From Candidatus Falkowbacteria bacterium RIFCSPLOWO2_02_FULL_45_15 (GTDB lineage Bacteria > Patescibacteriota > Patescibacteriia > Patescibacteriales > XYC2-FULL-47-12), in contig MFFV01000029.1 of assembly GCA_001777995.1 (NCBI GenBank), positions 1 to 7,602 of the forward strand: a stretch of DNA of 7,602 bases, written 5' to 3'. Under the pieces are notes generated by a model, which was not told the origin of the DNA, did no database searches, and worked only from the letters and a program-made list of their open reading frames with translations. A program made the position numbers and the translations under genes. Below are positions 1 through 6,885 of this stretch, piece after piece. How positions within the stretch are numbered: position 1 is the first letter of the stretch; the number at the start of each line of letters is the position of its first letter.

Positions 1-66
1 AAAGACACAGGGGAAGAGAAATTTGAATTCATGAAAGACACAGGGGAAGAGAAATTTGAATTCATG
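1..66 (+). repeat. Perfect 33-bp direct tandem repeat, two copies, in frame
   Basis: Positions 1-33 and 34-66 are identical. The period of 33 bases equals 11 codons, so the repeat stays in the frame of the following gene and encodes two copies of KDTGEEKFEFM. Each unit carries its own in-frame ATG at its 3' end (31, 64) and an EcoRI-like GAATTC. The first copy starts exactly at base 1, so more copies may lie outside the window. The match is seen directly; whether it is biological or an assembly-edge duplication cannot be decided here. Confidence 0.97.
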
Positions 67-546
67 ATGGGGAAGGGAGAGGGAGTGCTAAATGAGGAAG
101 AAGTAGTAAATGAGCTGGTTAAGAAAATACGTTATGTTGCCAACCTAGTGCAAAAAGGCATTAGACTTTTTTGGATTCAAAGAAACTCCATCGATGAAGG
201 CAATGTCATTTTAGGCTATGATTCTAATGTCCATTCACAACAAGTTTTTAAGTTTATCTGTTTTGATATGTGGGCAGAAAGTGTGGGGGAAAAATTAGTA
301 ATCATTGCTGGCCCGATAACTTGTTATAAAGACCACGAGTATTTGTACACAGCGATATTAAATACTTTAAAGAGTCAGATAACAAAGTTAAGCCGTTATG
401 ATTTTACTAACTATAAGATGATTGGCGCCGGCGCGGTAGAAAGCAACATGGTGGTAAGTTGGTCTAGCGTAAGTTTTAAAATATTCACTCCCGAGAGCTT
501 GCGTCCCGAGATCGTACAGGCATTGGGCCTGAATAAAAACTTATAG
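31..546 (+). CDS. Hypothetical protein, possibly 5'-partial
   Basis: I do not recognise this protein. From the ATG at 31 it is 171 residues long, but the frame is open back to base 1, so the true start may lie upstream of the window. Starts at 64 and 67, after the tandem repeat, are equally plausible, and no convincing ribosome binding site separates them. The product looks soluble and cytoplasmic: there is no signal peptide or transmembrane segment. An acidic and amphipathic N-terminus (about residues 20-45) is followed by alternating hydrophobic strands and helices, including a buried-looking VIIAGPI segment. It lies 30 bp upstream of the pilin-like gene on the same strand, so co-transcription is likely. 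That context hints at a pilus-related or accessory role, but nothing in the sequence demonstrates one. Base composition is visibly AT-richer than in the lamin-tail and FtsK genes. Confidence 0.7.
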   Translation: MKDTGEEKFEFMMGKGEGVLNEEEVVNELVKKIRYVANLVQKGIRLFWIQRNSIDEGNVILGYDSNVHSQQVFKFICFDMWAESVGEKLVIIAGPITCYKDHEYLYTAILNTLKSQITKLSRYDFTNYKMIGAGAVESNMVVSWSSVSFKIFTPESLRPEIVQALGLNKNL

Positions 547-560
547 AGAGAAGATAGTAA

Positions 561-566
561 AGGAGG
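561..566 (+). promoter_or_regulatory. Strong Shine-Dalgarno (AGGAGG) for the pilin-like gene
   Basis: AGGAGG lies 10 bases before the ATG at 577, a perfect match to the anti-Shine-Dalgarno consensus. It fixes the pilin start at the codon that places the GFTLIE cleavage motif right at the N-terminus. It is the only strong ribosome binding site I can find in the window. Confidence 0.85.
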
Positions 567-576
567 ATAAATAAAA

Positions 577-1176
577 ATGAAACGAGGATTCACATTGATT
601 GAATTATTAATCGTAGTAGCAATTATTGGAATTTTAGCAGCGATTGCCGTGCCTAATTTTCAAAACGCGCGCATCAGGGCAAAGGTAGCGCGGGCGCTGG
701 CGGACATGCGGGCGCAGGCGACGGCAGAGGAGGCATATAAAGTAGACTGGAGAAAATATACGCCGGCGGCAGGCAAAGACATCATGAAGTTATATACCCG
801 ATGCCCTCGGCTGTGGCGCTTAACTACCCCGGTGCCTTATATAACCTCTTTGCCGTCTGACATTTTCCCCATTTATATAGCCCAAGCTTATCCGGGGCAG
901 GAGTTAATGAGAGCAGAAACTCGCTGTTACGTGTATTGCGATGTTGACTCATATAGGGAAACTAATCGATGGGAAAATAACCCGCCGATTTTAAGCGGCC
1001 AATTTTTTATCCGTATTTTTGACCGCCACCCACTCTTCTTTTTTTCTTGGGGGCCGATGTTGCAGGCGGAAGAATTAAGTATAGTTGAATCGTATGACGA
1101 TCCGCGGCAATCACCAGTCGTTTACAATCCAAGCAACGGGGTTGTATCACGCGGGCATATTTGGTACGTGAATTAA
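577..1176 (+). CDS. Type IV pilin / pseudopilin-like protein
   Basis: The 199-residue product starts MKRGFTLIELLIVVAIIGIL, a textbook class III signal. A prepilin peptidase (PilD family) would cut after Gly4 and methylate Phe5. Glu at mature position 5 (residue 9) is present, as needed for filament assembly. Residues 5-28 form the hydrophobic spine, followed by an amphipathic helix rich in Ala and Arg (about 29-60). The globular part contains LPSDIFP at 92-98 and three cysteines (76, 117, 121), so at most one disulfide can form and one Cys stays unpaired. The helix and the LP-D-F segment resemble GspG-like pseudopilins and the many orphan prepilin-type proteins of uncultured bacteria. No prepilin peptidase, assembly ATPase or platform protein is nearby, so whether it is a filament subunit, a minor pilin or a secretion pseudopilin is open. 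The strong AGGAGG upstream supports the start. Confidence 0.92.
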   Translation: MKRGFTLIELLIVVAIIGILAAIAVPNFQNARIRAKVARALADMRAQATAEEAYKVDWRKYTPAAGKDIMKLYTRCPRLWRLTTPVPYITSLPSDIFPIYIAQAYPGQELMRAETRCYVYCDVDSYRETNRWENNPPILSGQFFIRIFDRHPLFFFSWGPMLQAEELSIVESYDDPRQSPVVYNPSNGVVSRGHIWYVN

Positions 1177-1186
1177 GAGAAAGGCA

Positions 1187-1366
1187 ATGATTGATAAGTT
1201 ATACTACACTCTTTGGTTAATCGGCTTTGGGTTGATTTTCTACTGCGGTGAAAGTAAGGCGTTGGTTGTAGGACCGCTGGTCGTTTTATGTTTGTTTAGT
1301 TTTATATTTATCAGAGGATTTCTTGAGGCAAGAACAAGAAACAGGGGAAAACACATTAAAGACTAA
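1187..1366 (+). CDS. Small (59 aa) two-helix membrane protein
   Basis: An ATG 10 bases after the pilin stop opens a 59-codon frame ending in TAA at 1364-1366. The product begins MIDKLYYTLWLIGFG. It has two hydrophobic stretches, about residues 6-20 and 27-43, separated by a short polar CGESK turn, and ends in a basic tail containing RTRNRGKHIKD. This predicts a helical hairpin in the membrane. With the positive-inside rule, the Arg/Lys-rich C-terminus would be cytoplasmic. Only a weak purine-rich stretch (GAGAAAGG, 1177-1184) lies before the start, so translation may depend on coupling with the pilin gene. The intrinsic terminator begins 25 bases after the stop, which makes this the last gene of the unit. 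I do not recognise the family. Short length and lack of homology information mean it could be spurious, but frame, spacing and membrane pattern argue for a real gene. Confidence 0.6.
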   Translation: MIDKLYYTLWLIGFGLIFYCGESKALVVGPLVVLCLFSFIFIRGFLEARTRNRGKHIKD

Positions 1367-1390
1367 AGTAATTAATATTGTTCTTTATAG

Positions 1391-1421
1391 TTCCTGCCGA
1401 AACTTCGGTAGGAATTTTTTT
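1391..1421 (+). terminator. Rho-independent terminator
   Basis: TTCCTGCCGA (1391-1400) pairs with TCGGTAGGAA (1405-1414) in a 10-bp stem with one G-T wobble and an AACT loop, followed directly by seven T (1415-1421). It sits 25 bases after the small membrane protein gene and separates the left operon from the lamin-tail gene. Confidence 0.92.
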
Positions 1422-1484
1422 ATCCAGACACCTTCTATAATACCCAGACACTAAGATTTGGTGTGGGGGTAAAGGTGTTTGGAT
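1422..1484. repeat. 63-bp element bounded by 13-bp imperfect inverted repeats
   Basis: ATCCAGACACCTT (1422-1434) is the reverse complement of AAGGTGTTTGGAT (1472-1484) at 12 of 13 positions, and the mismatch would be a G-U pair in RNA. Inside, ACAC (1448-1451) and CCC (1443-1445) can pair with GTGT (1461-1464) and GGG (1465-1467) around a 9-base loop, giving a nested stem. The left arm core CCAGACAC recurs as a direct repeat at 1444-1451, 20 bases downstream of its first occurrence. It begins immediately after the terminator. Possible identities are a REP-like or miniature mobile element, a regulator binding site, or a structured leader for the next gene. No transposase is nearby. Confidence 0.6.
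1436..1441 (+). promoter_or_regulatory. Possible -10 box (TATAAT) upstream of lamin-tail gene
   Basis: A perfect TATAAT lies within the inverted-repeat element. No good -35 sits 16-18 bases upstream (that position falls in the terminator T-tract), and no TG extension is present. If used, it would give a leader of roughly 130 bases, very AT-rich after about 1515. It is the best promoter candidate for the lamin-tail gene, but AT-rich DNA yields such hexamers by chance. Confidence 0.3.
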
Positions 1485-1575
1485 TTATTCAAAATTTGCT
1501 TTTTTGTTGGGGGTAAACTAAAATTGTATTAATTAAGAAATAAAAATCAATAAATAAAATAGTAGTTAAAAATAT
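1485..1575. other. AT-rich non-coding leader of the lamin-tail gene
   Basis: The stretch between the inverted-repeat element and the ATG at 1576 contains no start codon in a usable frame and no Shine-Dalgarno. The last 60 bases are almost only A and T. TGGGGGTAAA occurs here at 1508-1517 and also at 1464-1473 inside the inverted-repeat element, 44 bases apart. An unstructured AT-rich leader may replace a ribosome binding site; this is inference. Confidence 0.6.
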
Positions 1576-4236
1576 ATGAAATTATCGGGAAAAACAATTT
1601 TATTTATTTTTTTAGCCCTTCTCTCGGGCTTTTTTTGTTGGCAAAAGAGTGCGGATGCAGTTGAAACAAATCACATCATTATTAATGAAGTAATGACTGG
1701 CAAAAGCGGAGCGGCTGACTGGGAATTTGTTGAACTATACAACCCAACTAGTAGCGATATTGACTTGAGCGGTTGGACCGTTAAAAAGAAAAGTTCCAGC
1801 GGCAGTGAGACGCCTCTTGTGTCCGCCAGTCGTCTCCAAAATAAAATTATCGCCGCTGCTGGATATTTATTGCTAGCGAATGAAGGTGGGTATAGCGGCA
1901 GTGTAGTTGCTGATGTGCCATGGCCACATTCATACACCTTAGCTTATAAAAACAATGCCATAGTTTTGTATGATAATAATAACGTTGTTATTGATGAAGC
2001 AGATTGGATTGAAATAGCGGAGGGGTATAGTTGGGAAAGAACAAACGCAGGCAGCTGGCAAAATAGCGCCAGCGCTGGCGGCACGCCGAAAGCGGCAAAT
2101 AGCGAAGGAGCTCAAACGCCGCCACTGCCCCCGCCTGCGGATAATTCATCTTCGTTACCTCCAGTTAATCCCGAGCCAACCACCACCACACCGTTAGCCG
2201 ACCAAATTAATGTAAATTACCGCTTAGGCGATGTCGTCATCAATGAATTTGTCCCTGACCCGGCGGACGAGCAAGTTGAGTTCGTGGAAATTTATAACAA
2301 GAGAAATGAGAATATAAATCTGGACGGCTGGTTTATTTACGATGGCAGCGGCGCGCAGACAATTTTGAGCGGCGTTATCGCTGGCAGCGGCGCAAAAAAA
2401 TATTTGGTTATAGAAAAACCCAAAGGCAATTTAAATAACGCCGGTGATTTAATTATTTTAAAGCAAGGCGACGCTGTCATTGACCAAGTCGCTTACGGCG
2501 ACTGGAAAGACGGCCAAATAGACGATAACGCGCCGACCGCAAGCGATCCTAAAGCAATAGCGCGCACCGGAGACGGGTACAATACTTATAACAACAAAAA
2601 TGATTTTGCTGTTTCCGCGACGATTACCAAAGGCGGCGCGAACATTATTTCCGACGCTGACGCGGCGTCAGACGCAGAAACGCGATATGCCGCGTCTCTA
2701 CCGCAAGGCAATTCCTCCGACATCATCATCAACGAAATTTTACCGCAGCCGCGCGGCGAGGAAAACGAAGAAGAGTTTATTGAATTGTTTAATCGGGGAG
2801 ATAAAGAAATAGATTTAACCGGCTGGATTTTAGGAGACAGCAGCACAAGAAGATACGCAATAAAAAAGACGGATGCCGTTAATAGCGGGGTTGCTCGCAA
2901 TGACACTATTATCAAGCCGCAAAATTATTTCGTAGTTTACCGCAGAGACAGCAAAATCGCGCTGAATAACAGTGGTGACGAGGTAAAATTATATCCGCCC
3001 GATTCAGAAACGCCGGCGCAGACGGTAAAATACGAAAAATCAGTCGAGGGACGGAGCTATAACGTGAAAAACGCGACTAGCACGCCGTTAACTTGGGAAT
3101 GGAGCGAAGTGGTTACGCCCGGCGCGCCTAATATTATTCAGATTAAGCATGCGCCAGTAGTTGATTTTGGCTGGTCAGGCGAACCGGTAGTCGGGCAAAT
3201 AATTTTTTTTGACGGCTCGGACACGGAAGACGCGGACGGCGACAATTTAACTTATTTATGGAACTTTGGCACGGGCGCGACTTCTACCGAGCCGAATCCG
3301 ATTTATATTTATTTTAAAGCCGGCAATTTTTCGGTATCGCTAACGGTTAGCGACGGCGAGCACACAATCAAGGAGGAAAAAATAATAAAGATTAAAGCAG
3401 CGCCGAATGCTTCGCCGGTTACAGTTTCAACCAACGCAACTACGGCGATAAAAGGCGTAAAAATTCCTGGCGCGAGTGCCGCCAAAAGCAGCGGCTCAAC
3501 CGGCGCGAAAACAAACGGCGCTCTTAGGCAAACTACTTTGGAAAATATCCGCGAATTGGCAAAGGGAAGCTACGCGAAAGTTGAAGGTACGGTCGCGGTT
3601 AAGCCCGGAATTTTCTCCACACAGTATTTTTATATCGTTGGTTCGATGGGTTTACAAATTTATAATAACAAAAAGTTATTTCCGGCGCTGGAAGTCGGCG
3701 ACAAAATTTCCGTTGCGGGGGAGTTGTCGGAAAGTTACGGCGAATTGCGGTTAAAGACAAAAGTGGTCGCTGACATTAAAACAATCGCGACCAGCACTTT
3801 GCCGGCGCCACAAGATTTTACGGCGGAAGAAATCGGCGAAGAAACGGAGGCGCAATTGGTGCGCGTGAGCGGCGAGGTGGTTGATAAAAAAGGTTCCAGC
3901 ATTTGGCTGGACGACGGCAACGGCGAAGCGGAAGTTTATTTTAAGCAGGGCGCAAAAATAAATAGAGAAAACATCAATGAAGGCGACAAAATTTCCGTCA
4001 TTGGCATTGTCTCGCAAAGTAACGATAAATACAGGATTCTGCCGCGTTCACAGCAAGATATTATTATGGAAAGCGGCTCGGCGCAAACGGGCGAAGTGCT
4101 CGGCGCAGTAAGCGCGAGCGATTCGTGGGAGCTGGCGCAGAATAACAAAAAGCTAAAATTAATCCAGTATCTGTTAGTTTTGAGCGGAGGGTTGATCGTG
4201 GTTTTGGCGGGGGTAATTTGGAAACGCAAAAAATAA
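1576..4236 (+). CDS. Secreted, membrane-anchored protein with three lamin-tail domains, PKD and two OB folds
   Basis: The 886-residue product has an N-terminal signal peptide (hydrophobic 7-22, probable signal peptidase I site after ADA, 26-28). Three lamin-tail (LTD) domains follow at about 32-175, 218-356 and 381-519. Each opens with a hydrophobic strand plus INE, contains EFVELYN-like and DLSGW-like motifs (Trp67, 252, 417), and closes with a T-x-G/K-A-x-N turn. A Pro/Thr-rich linker (180-206) separates the first two. A PKD domain spans 526-608, with WNFGTG at 562-567 in place of the usual WDFGDG. Two OB-fold-like domains cover about 654-740 and 759-830. One transmembrane helix (866-882) and KRKK end the protein, so the modules face outward. 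LTDs mediate protein or nucleic-acid contacts in eukaryotes; their role in bacterial surface proteins is poorly known. No nuclease or other catalytic motif is seen. Adhesion or extracellular DNA binding are guesses. No Shine-Dalgarno precedes the ATG, but the signal peptide supports it. Confidence 0.93.
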   Translation: MKLSGKTILFIFLALLSGFFCWQKSADAVETNHIIINEVMTGKSGAADWEFVELYNPTSSDIDLSGWTVKKKSSSGSETPLVSASRLQNKIIAAAGYLLLANEGGYSGSVVADVPWPHSYTLAYKNNAIVLYDNNNVVIDEADWIEIAEGYSWERTNAGSWQNSASAGGTPKAANSEGAQTPPLPPPADNSSSLPPVNPEPTTTTPLADQINVNYRLGDVVINEFVPDPADEQVEFVEIYNKRNENINLDGWFIYDGSGAQTILSGVIAGSGAKKYLVIEKPKGNLNNAGDLIILKQGDAVIDQVAYGDWKDGQIDDNAPTASDPKAIARTGDGYNTYNNKNDFAVSATITKGGANIISDADAASDAETRYAASLPQGNSSDIIINEILPQPRGEENEEEFIELFNRGDKEIDLTGWILGDSSTRRYAIKKTDAVNSGVARNDTIIKPQNYFVVYRRDSKIALNNSGDEVKLYPPDSETPAQTVKYEKSVEGRSYNVKNATSTPLTWEWSEVVTPGAPNIIQIKHAPVVDFGWSGEPVVGQIIFFDGSDTEDADGDNLTYLWNFGTGATSTEPNPIYIYFKAGNFSVSLTVSDGEHTIKEEKIIKIKAAPNASPVTVSTNATTAIKGVKIPGASAAKSSGSTGAKTNGALRQTTLENIRELAKGSYAKVEGTVAVKPGIFSTQYFYIVGSMGLQIYNNKKLFPALEVGDKISVAGELSESYGELRLKTKVVADIKTIATSTLPAPQDFTAEEIGEETEAQLVRVSGEVVDKKGSSIWLDDGNGEAEVYFKQGAKINRENINEGDKISVIGIVSQSNDKYRILPRSQQDIIMESGSAQTGEVLGAVSASDSWELAQNNKKLKLIQYLLVLSGGLIVVLAGVIWKRKK

Positions 4237-4283
4237 AAACGATTTTGTCAATGCAAAACAGCTTTTATTTTCCTCTAAAATTT

Positions 4284-4291
4284 GTTATAAT
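4284..4291 (+). promoter_or_regulatory. Extended -10 promoter for ftsK
   Basis: TG-T-TATAAT occupies 4283-4291, a perfect extended -10. The hexamer 17 bases upstream (TTTTAT, 4263-4268) is a poor -35, which extended -10 promoters tolerate. Transcription would begin near 4298, giving a leader of about 42 bases before the ATG at 4340. Confidence 0.6.
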
Positions 4292-4303
4292 TAAAGCGTG
4301 GAT

Positions 4304-4328
4304 AAAGTCACTTTTAAGTGATTTTTTT
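4304..4328 (+). terminator. Short hairpin plus T-tract just before ftsK
   Basis: TCACTT (4308-4313) and AAGTGA (4316-4321) form a small stem with a minimal loop, followed by seven T (4322-4328). AAA at 4304-4306 can extend pairing into the T-run. It could end transcripts of the lamin-tail gene. It lies downstream of the probable ftsK promoter, so it could instead act as a leader structure. The stem is short and AT-rich, so function is uncertain. Confidence 0.4.
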
Positions 4329-4339
4329 GCAGTATCATT

Positions 4340-6883
4340 ATGTTAGGCAGACGAAAAAGAAAATACACGCGCCATTACGACCGCTTTTCCGGCGGCTATA
4401 CTTTTGATTTAAGTCCGGAAGCAAAAAAGAGCATTTTAATCATTGCGCTGGTTGCTTTCGGCGGGGTCAGTTTTTTAAGCTTATTTAGTTTAGCCGGTTT
4501 TTTAGGCGAATATATTGACTCCGGGTTGACGATTCTTTTTGGCTGGGGGAAGTTCGTGTTTCCGCCGTTAGTTTTGGGCTTTGCCTGGCTATTGTACAAC
4601 GAGGACAAAAAGTGGGTGCACGGCTATACTTATGTGGGCCTGTTTTTTTTCCTGTTAAGCTGGCAGTCGCTGTTGCATTTTTTTTATCAAGACAATCCCG
4701 AAGCGGCGGTTAATTTAGGCAAAGGCGGCGGCTACATCGGTCTTTTTTTAGCCAAAATTTTTATTAATTTAGTCGGTTTTTGGGCGGCGTTGCTGGTGCT
4801 AGGGTGTTTATTGGTTATATCGCTAGTGTTGATTTTTGACACTACTATCAGCGGCATGTTTGGCGCCCAAGGATTCTTGGGCCGCCTGTTTGCTCCTTTC
4901 GGATGGGTCCTGAACAGATTGCGCAGCCGGCAAGGCGCCGGCGAAACGAGCGAGGAAGAAGAAGGAATGGAAGAGCTGGTCGCGGAAGAAGAGGTTGAAT
5001 TTAGCGAAAACGAAAATGGGGCGGAGTTTAGTTCGCGTAAAGTAGCCGAAGCCGCCGGCGCTTCCAGGCAGTCAGAGCTTGAACGGGCGGAAGAACAGCC
5101 AACGCGGCTAACCCGCAGCAACATTAGAATAAATTTGCCGCTTGATTTATTAAGCGATAAAATTGGTCGCCCTTCGGGCGCGGACGTAAAAACTTCCAGC
5201 GAAGTCATTAAGCGCACTTTGGAAAATTTTGGCATTCCGGTAGAAATGGGCGAGGTCAGCGTTGGCCCGACCGTAACGCAATATACTTTTAAGCCGGCCG
5301 AGGGGATAAAATTAACGCGCATTACCGCCCTGAACAACGACTTGGCGCTGGCGCTCGCCATGCACCCCATCAGAATTGAGGCGCCGATTCCGGGCAAGTC
5401 CTTAGTCGGCGTTGAAGTGCCTAACCGCATTATCGCGCGAGTGGGATTGCGTGAGATATTGGACACCAAAGAGTTTCGGGAGAGAAAGCATAATGTTATG
5501 ATTTCACTGGGCAAAGACGTCGCCGGCCAAGCCTGGCTGGCGAATTTAGCCAAAATGCCGCACCTGCTCGTGGCGGGCACTACCGGTTCGGGAAAATCAG
5601 TTTGTTTAAATTCAATTATCGTCAGTTTGCTTTATCAAAATAATCCCGATGATTTAAAGTTAATTTTAGTCGATCCCAAGCGGGTTGAATTTCCGATTTA
5701 TAACGGGTTGCCGTATCTGCTAACGCCGGTCATTACCGACGTGCCTAAAACCATCAACGCCCTGAAATGGTGCTTAAATGAAATGGACCGCCGGTTTGAC
5801 ATCCTAGCCGCCGCCGGCAAGCGCAATATTGACAGCTATAACGCCAATGCCGCCGAAAGAATGCCGGTAATCGTCGTCATTATCGATGAATTGGCCGATT
5901 TAATGGTCGTGGCCGCGCGCGACGTAGAAGGGGCCGTAATTCGGCTGGCGCAAATGGCCCGGGCGGTCGGCATCCATTTAGTTTTAGCAACGCAGCGACC
6001 CTCGGTTGACATTTTAACCGGTTTAATCAAAGCCAATATTCCGGCGCGGATCGCTTTCTCGGTTTCCAGCGCCATTGACTCGCGCACTATTTTAGATTCG
6101 CAGGGAGCGGAAAAATTACTCGGGCGGGGCGACATGCTCTTTATCACCGCCGAGCTGTCAAAGCCCAAGCGCCTGCAAGGGGCCTTTGTGGACGACTATG
6201 AAATCAAGCGCATCGTTCGTCACATCAAAGGCCAGTCCGGCGAAGTCGCCTACAACGAAGAAATAGTGGGGCGGCAAAAAGTAAGCGGCCTTGCCGGCAT
6301 GGGATTTAACGACAGCGACAGCGATGATTTGTACGAAGAAGCCAAAGAAATCGTGATTAATTACGGCAAAGCTTCCACCTCATTTTTGCAGCGCCGGTTG
6401 CGCATTGGCTATGCGCGCGCGGCTCGGTTAATTGATCTTTTGGAAGAGGGCGGAATCGTCGGCCCGGCGAACGGCGCTAAGCCGCGCGAGATCTTGATTA
6501 GCAGGCAAGAATATGCTAAAGTAAGCGAGCTTAGTACTGCCGGCGTCCCTCTGCATAATCGCGCCGAGTCGCAATTTGATATGGAGGAAGTTTTAGGGGA
6601 AGAAGAGGAACAAGAAAGCGATAAAACAAGAAAGCAAGAAAACGAAGAAGGCGATGAAGAGGGTGGAGAAGTTGCAGATGAAAGCGAGGAATTTGAGGAA
6701 AGCGAAAGCGAAGACATTGAAAATCAAGAGGGTAATATTATAGATGAAGAATTAGCAGCGGAGGCGGGGACAGATTTGCCGCCGGTGGCGGCGGAGGAAG
6801 AAGCGGAAGAAGAATTGGGAGATGAAAGTAAAAACGAAGAAAATAAAGAGGATGAAGAGATGGAAAGACTATACTCAAGGTAG
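4340..6883 (+). CDS. ftsK: DNA translocase FtsK/SpoIIIE
   Basis: This 847-residue ATP-driven double-stranded DNA pump clears chromosome termini through the closing septum. After a basic, cytoplasmic N-terminus come four to five membrane helices (about 31-58, 62-86, 96-116, 130-166) and an acidic linker (about 200-235). The motor follows: alpha subdomain with GPTVTQY (309-315), Walker A GTTGSGKS (413-420), Walker B VVIIDE (512-517), and ATQRPS (550-555). A winged-helix gamma domain (about 663-721) would read orienting DNA motifs. All expected motor residues are present. Residues 747-847 form a tail in which nearly half the residues are Glu or Asp. SpoIIIE and most short FtsKs end soon after gamma, so this tail is unusual. 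It makes the + strand strongly purine-rich over 6580-6880. There is no Shine-Dalgarno; the ATG at 4340 is chosen because the basic N-terminus and helices follow it directly. Length otherwise resembles SpoIIIE (about 790). Confidence 0.97.
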   Translation: MLGRRKRKYTRHYDRFSGGYTFDLSPEAKKSILIIALVAFGGVSFLSLFSLAGFLGEYIDSGLTILFGWGKFVFPPLVLGFAWLLYNEDKKWVHGYTYVGLFFFLLSWQSLLHFFYQDNPEAAVNLGKGGGYIGLFLAKIFINLVGFWAALLVLGCLLVISLVLIFDTTISGMFGAQGFLGRLFAPFGWVLNRLRSRQGAGETSEEEEGMEELVAEEEVEFSENENGAEFSSRKVAEAAGASRQSELERAEEQPTRLTRSNIRINLPLDLLSDKIGRPSGADVKTSSEVIKRTLENFGIPVEMGEVSVGPTVTQYTFKPAEGIKLTRITALNNDLALALAMHPIRIEAPIPGKSLVGVEVPNRIIARVGLREILDTKEFRERKHNVMISLGKDVAGQAWLANLAKMPHLLVAGTTGSGKSVCLNSIIVSLLYQNNPDDLKLILVDPKRVEFPIYNGLPYLLTPVITDVPKTINALKWCLNEMDRRFDILAAAGKRNIDSYNANAAERMPVIVVIIDELADLMVVAARDVEGAVIRLAQMARAVGIHLVLATQRPSVDILTGLIKANIPARIAFSVSSAIDSRTILDSQGAEKLLGRGDMLFITAELSKPKRLQGAFVDDYEIKRIVRHIKGQSGEVAYNEEIVGRQKVSGLAGMGFNDSDSDDLYEEAKEIVINYGKASTSFLQRRLRIGYARAARLIDLLEEGGIVGPANGAKPREILISRQEYAKVSELSTAGVPLHNRAESQFDMEEVLGEEEEQESDKTRKQENEEGDEEGGEVADESEEFEESESEDIENQEGNIIDEELAAEAGTDLPPVAAEEEAEEELGDESKNEENKEDEEMERLYSR

Positions 6884-6885
6884 CC

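Noticed and set aside
16..21. Lipobox or lipoprotein signal considered for the lamin-tail protein (Cys21 of that protein), not this site
   Set aside because: The residues before Cys21 are GFF, which do not fit the lipobox pattern, whereas an ADA signal peptidase I site follows at 26-28. Coordinates here are a placeholder in residue numbering of the gene at 1576-4236.
70..77. GGGAAGGG, a match to the E. coli FtsK orienting motif GGGNAGGG
   Set aside because: There is a single occurrence in a purine-rich stretch, the motif is lineage-specific, and no polarity or enrichment can be judged from one window.
3203..3210. Run of eight T inside the lamin-tail gene (similar runs at 4643-4650 and 4678-4685 in ftsK) as a possible slippage site
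   Set aside because: The frames continue intact through known domains on both sides, and such runs encode Phe or Ile-Phe in AT-rich genes; nothing suggests programmed frameshifting.
4732..5580. Long minus-strand open frame (282 codons) opposite ftsK
   Set aside because: It lies entirely within the conserved FtsK coding region. Its translation is Ser/Pro/Ala-rich with no recognisable motif, as expected for an antisense shadow of GC-rich codons.
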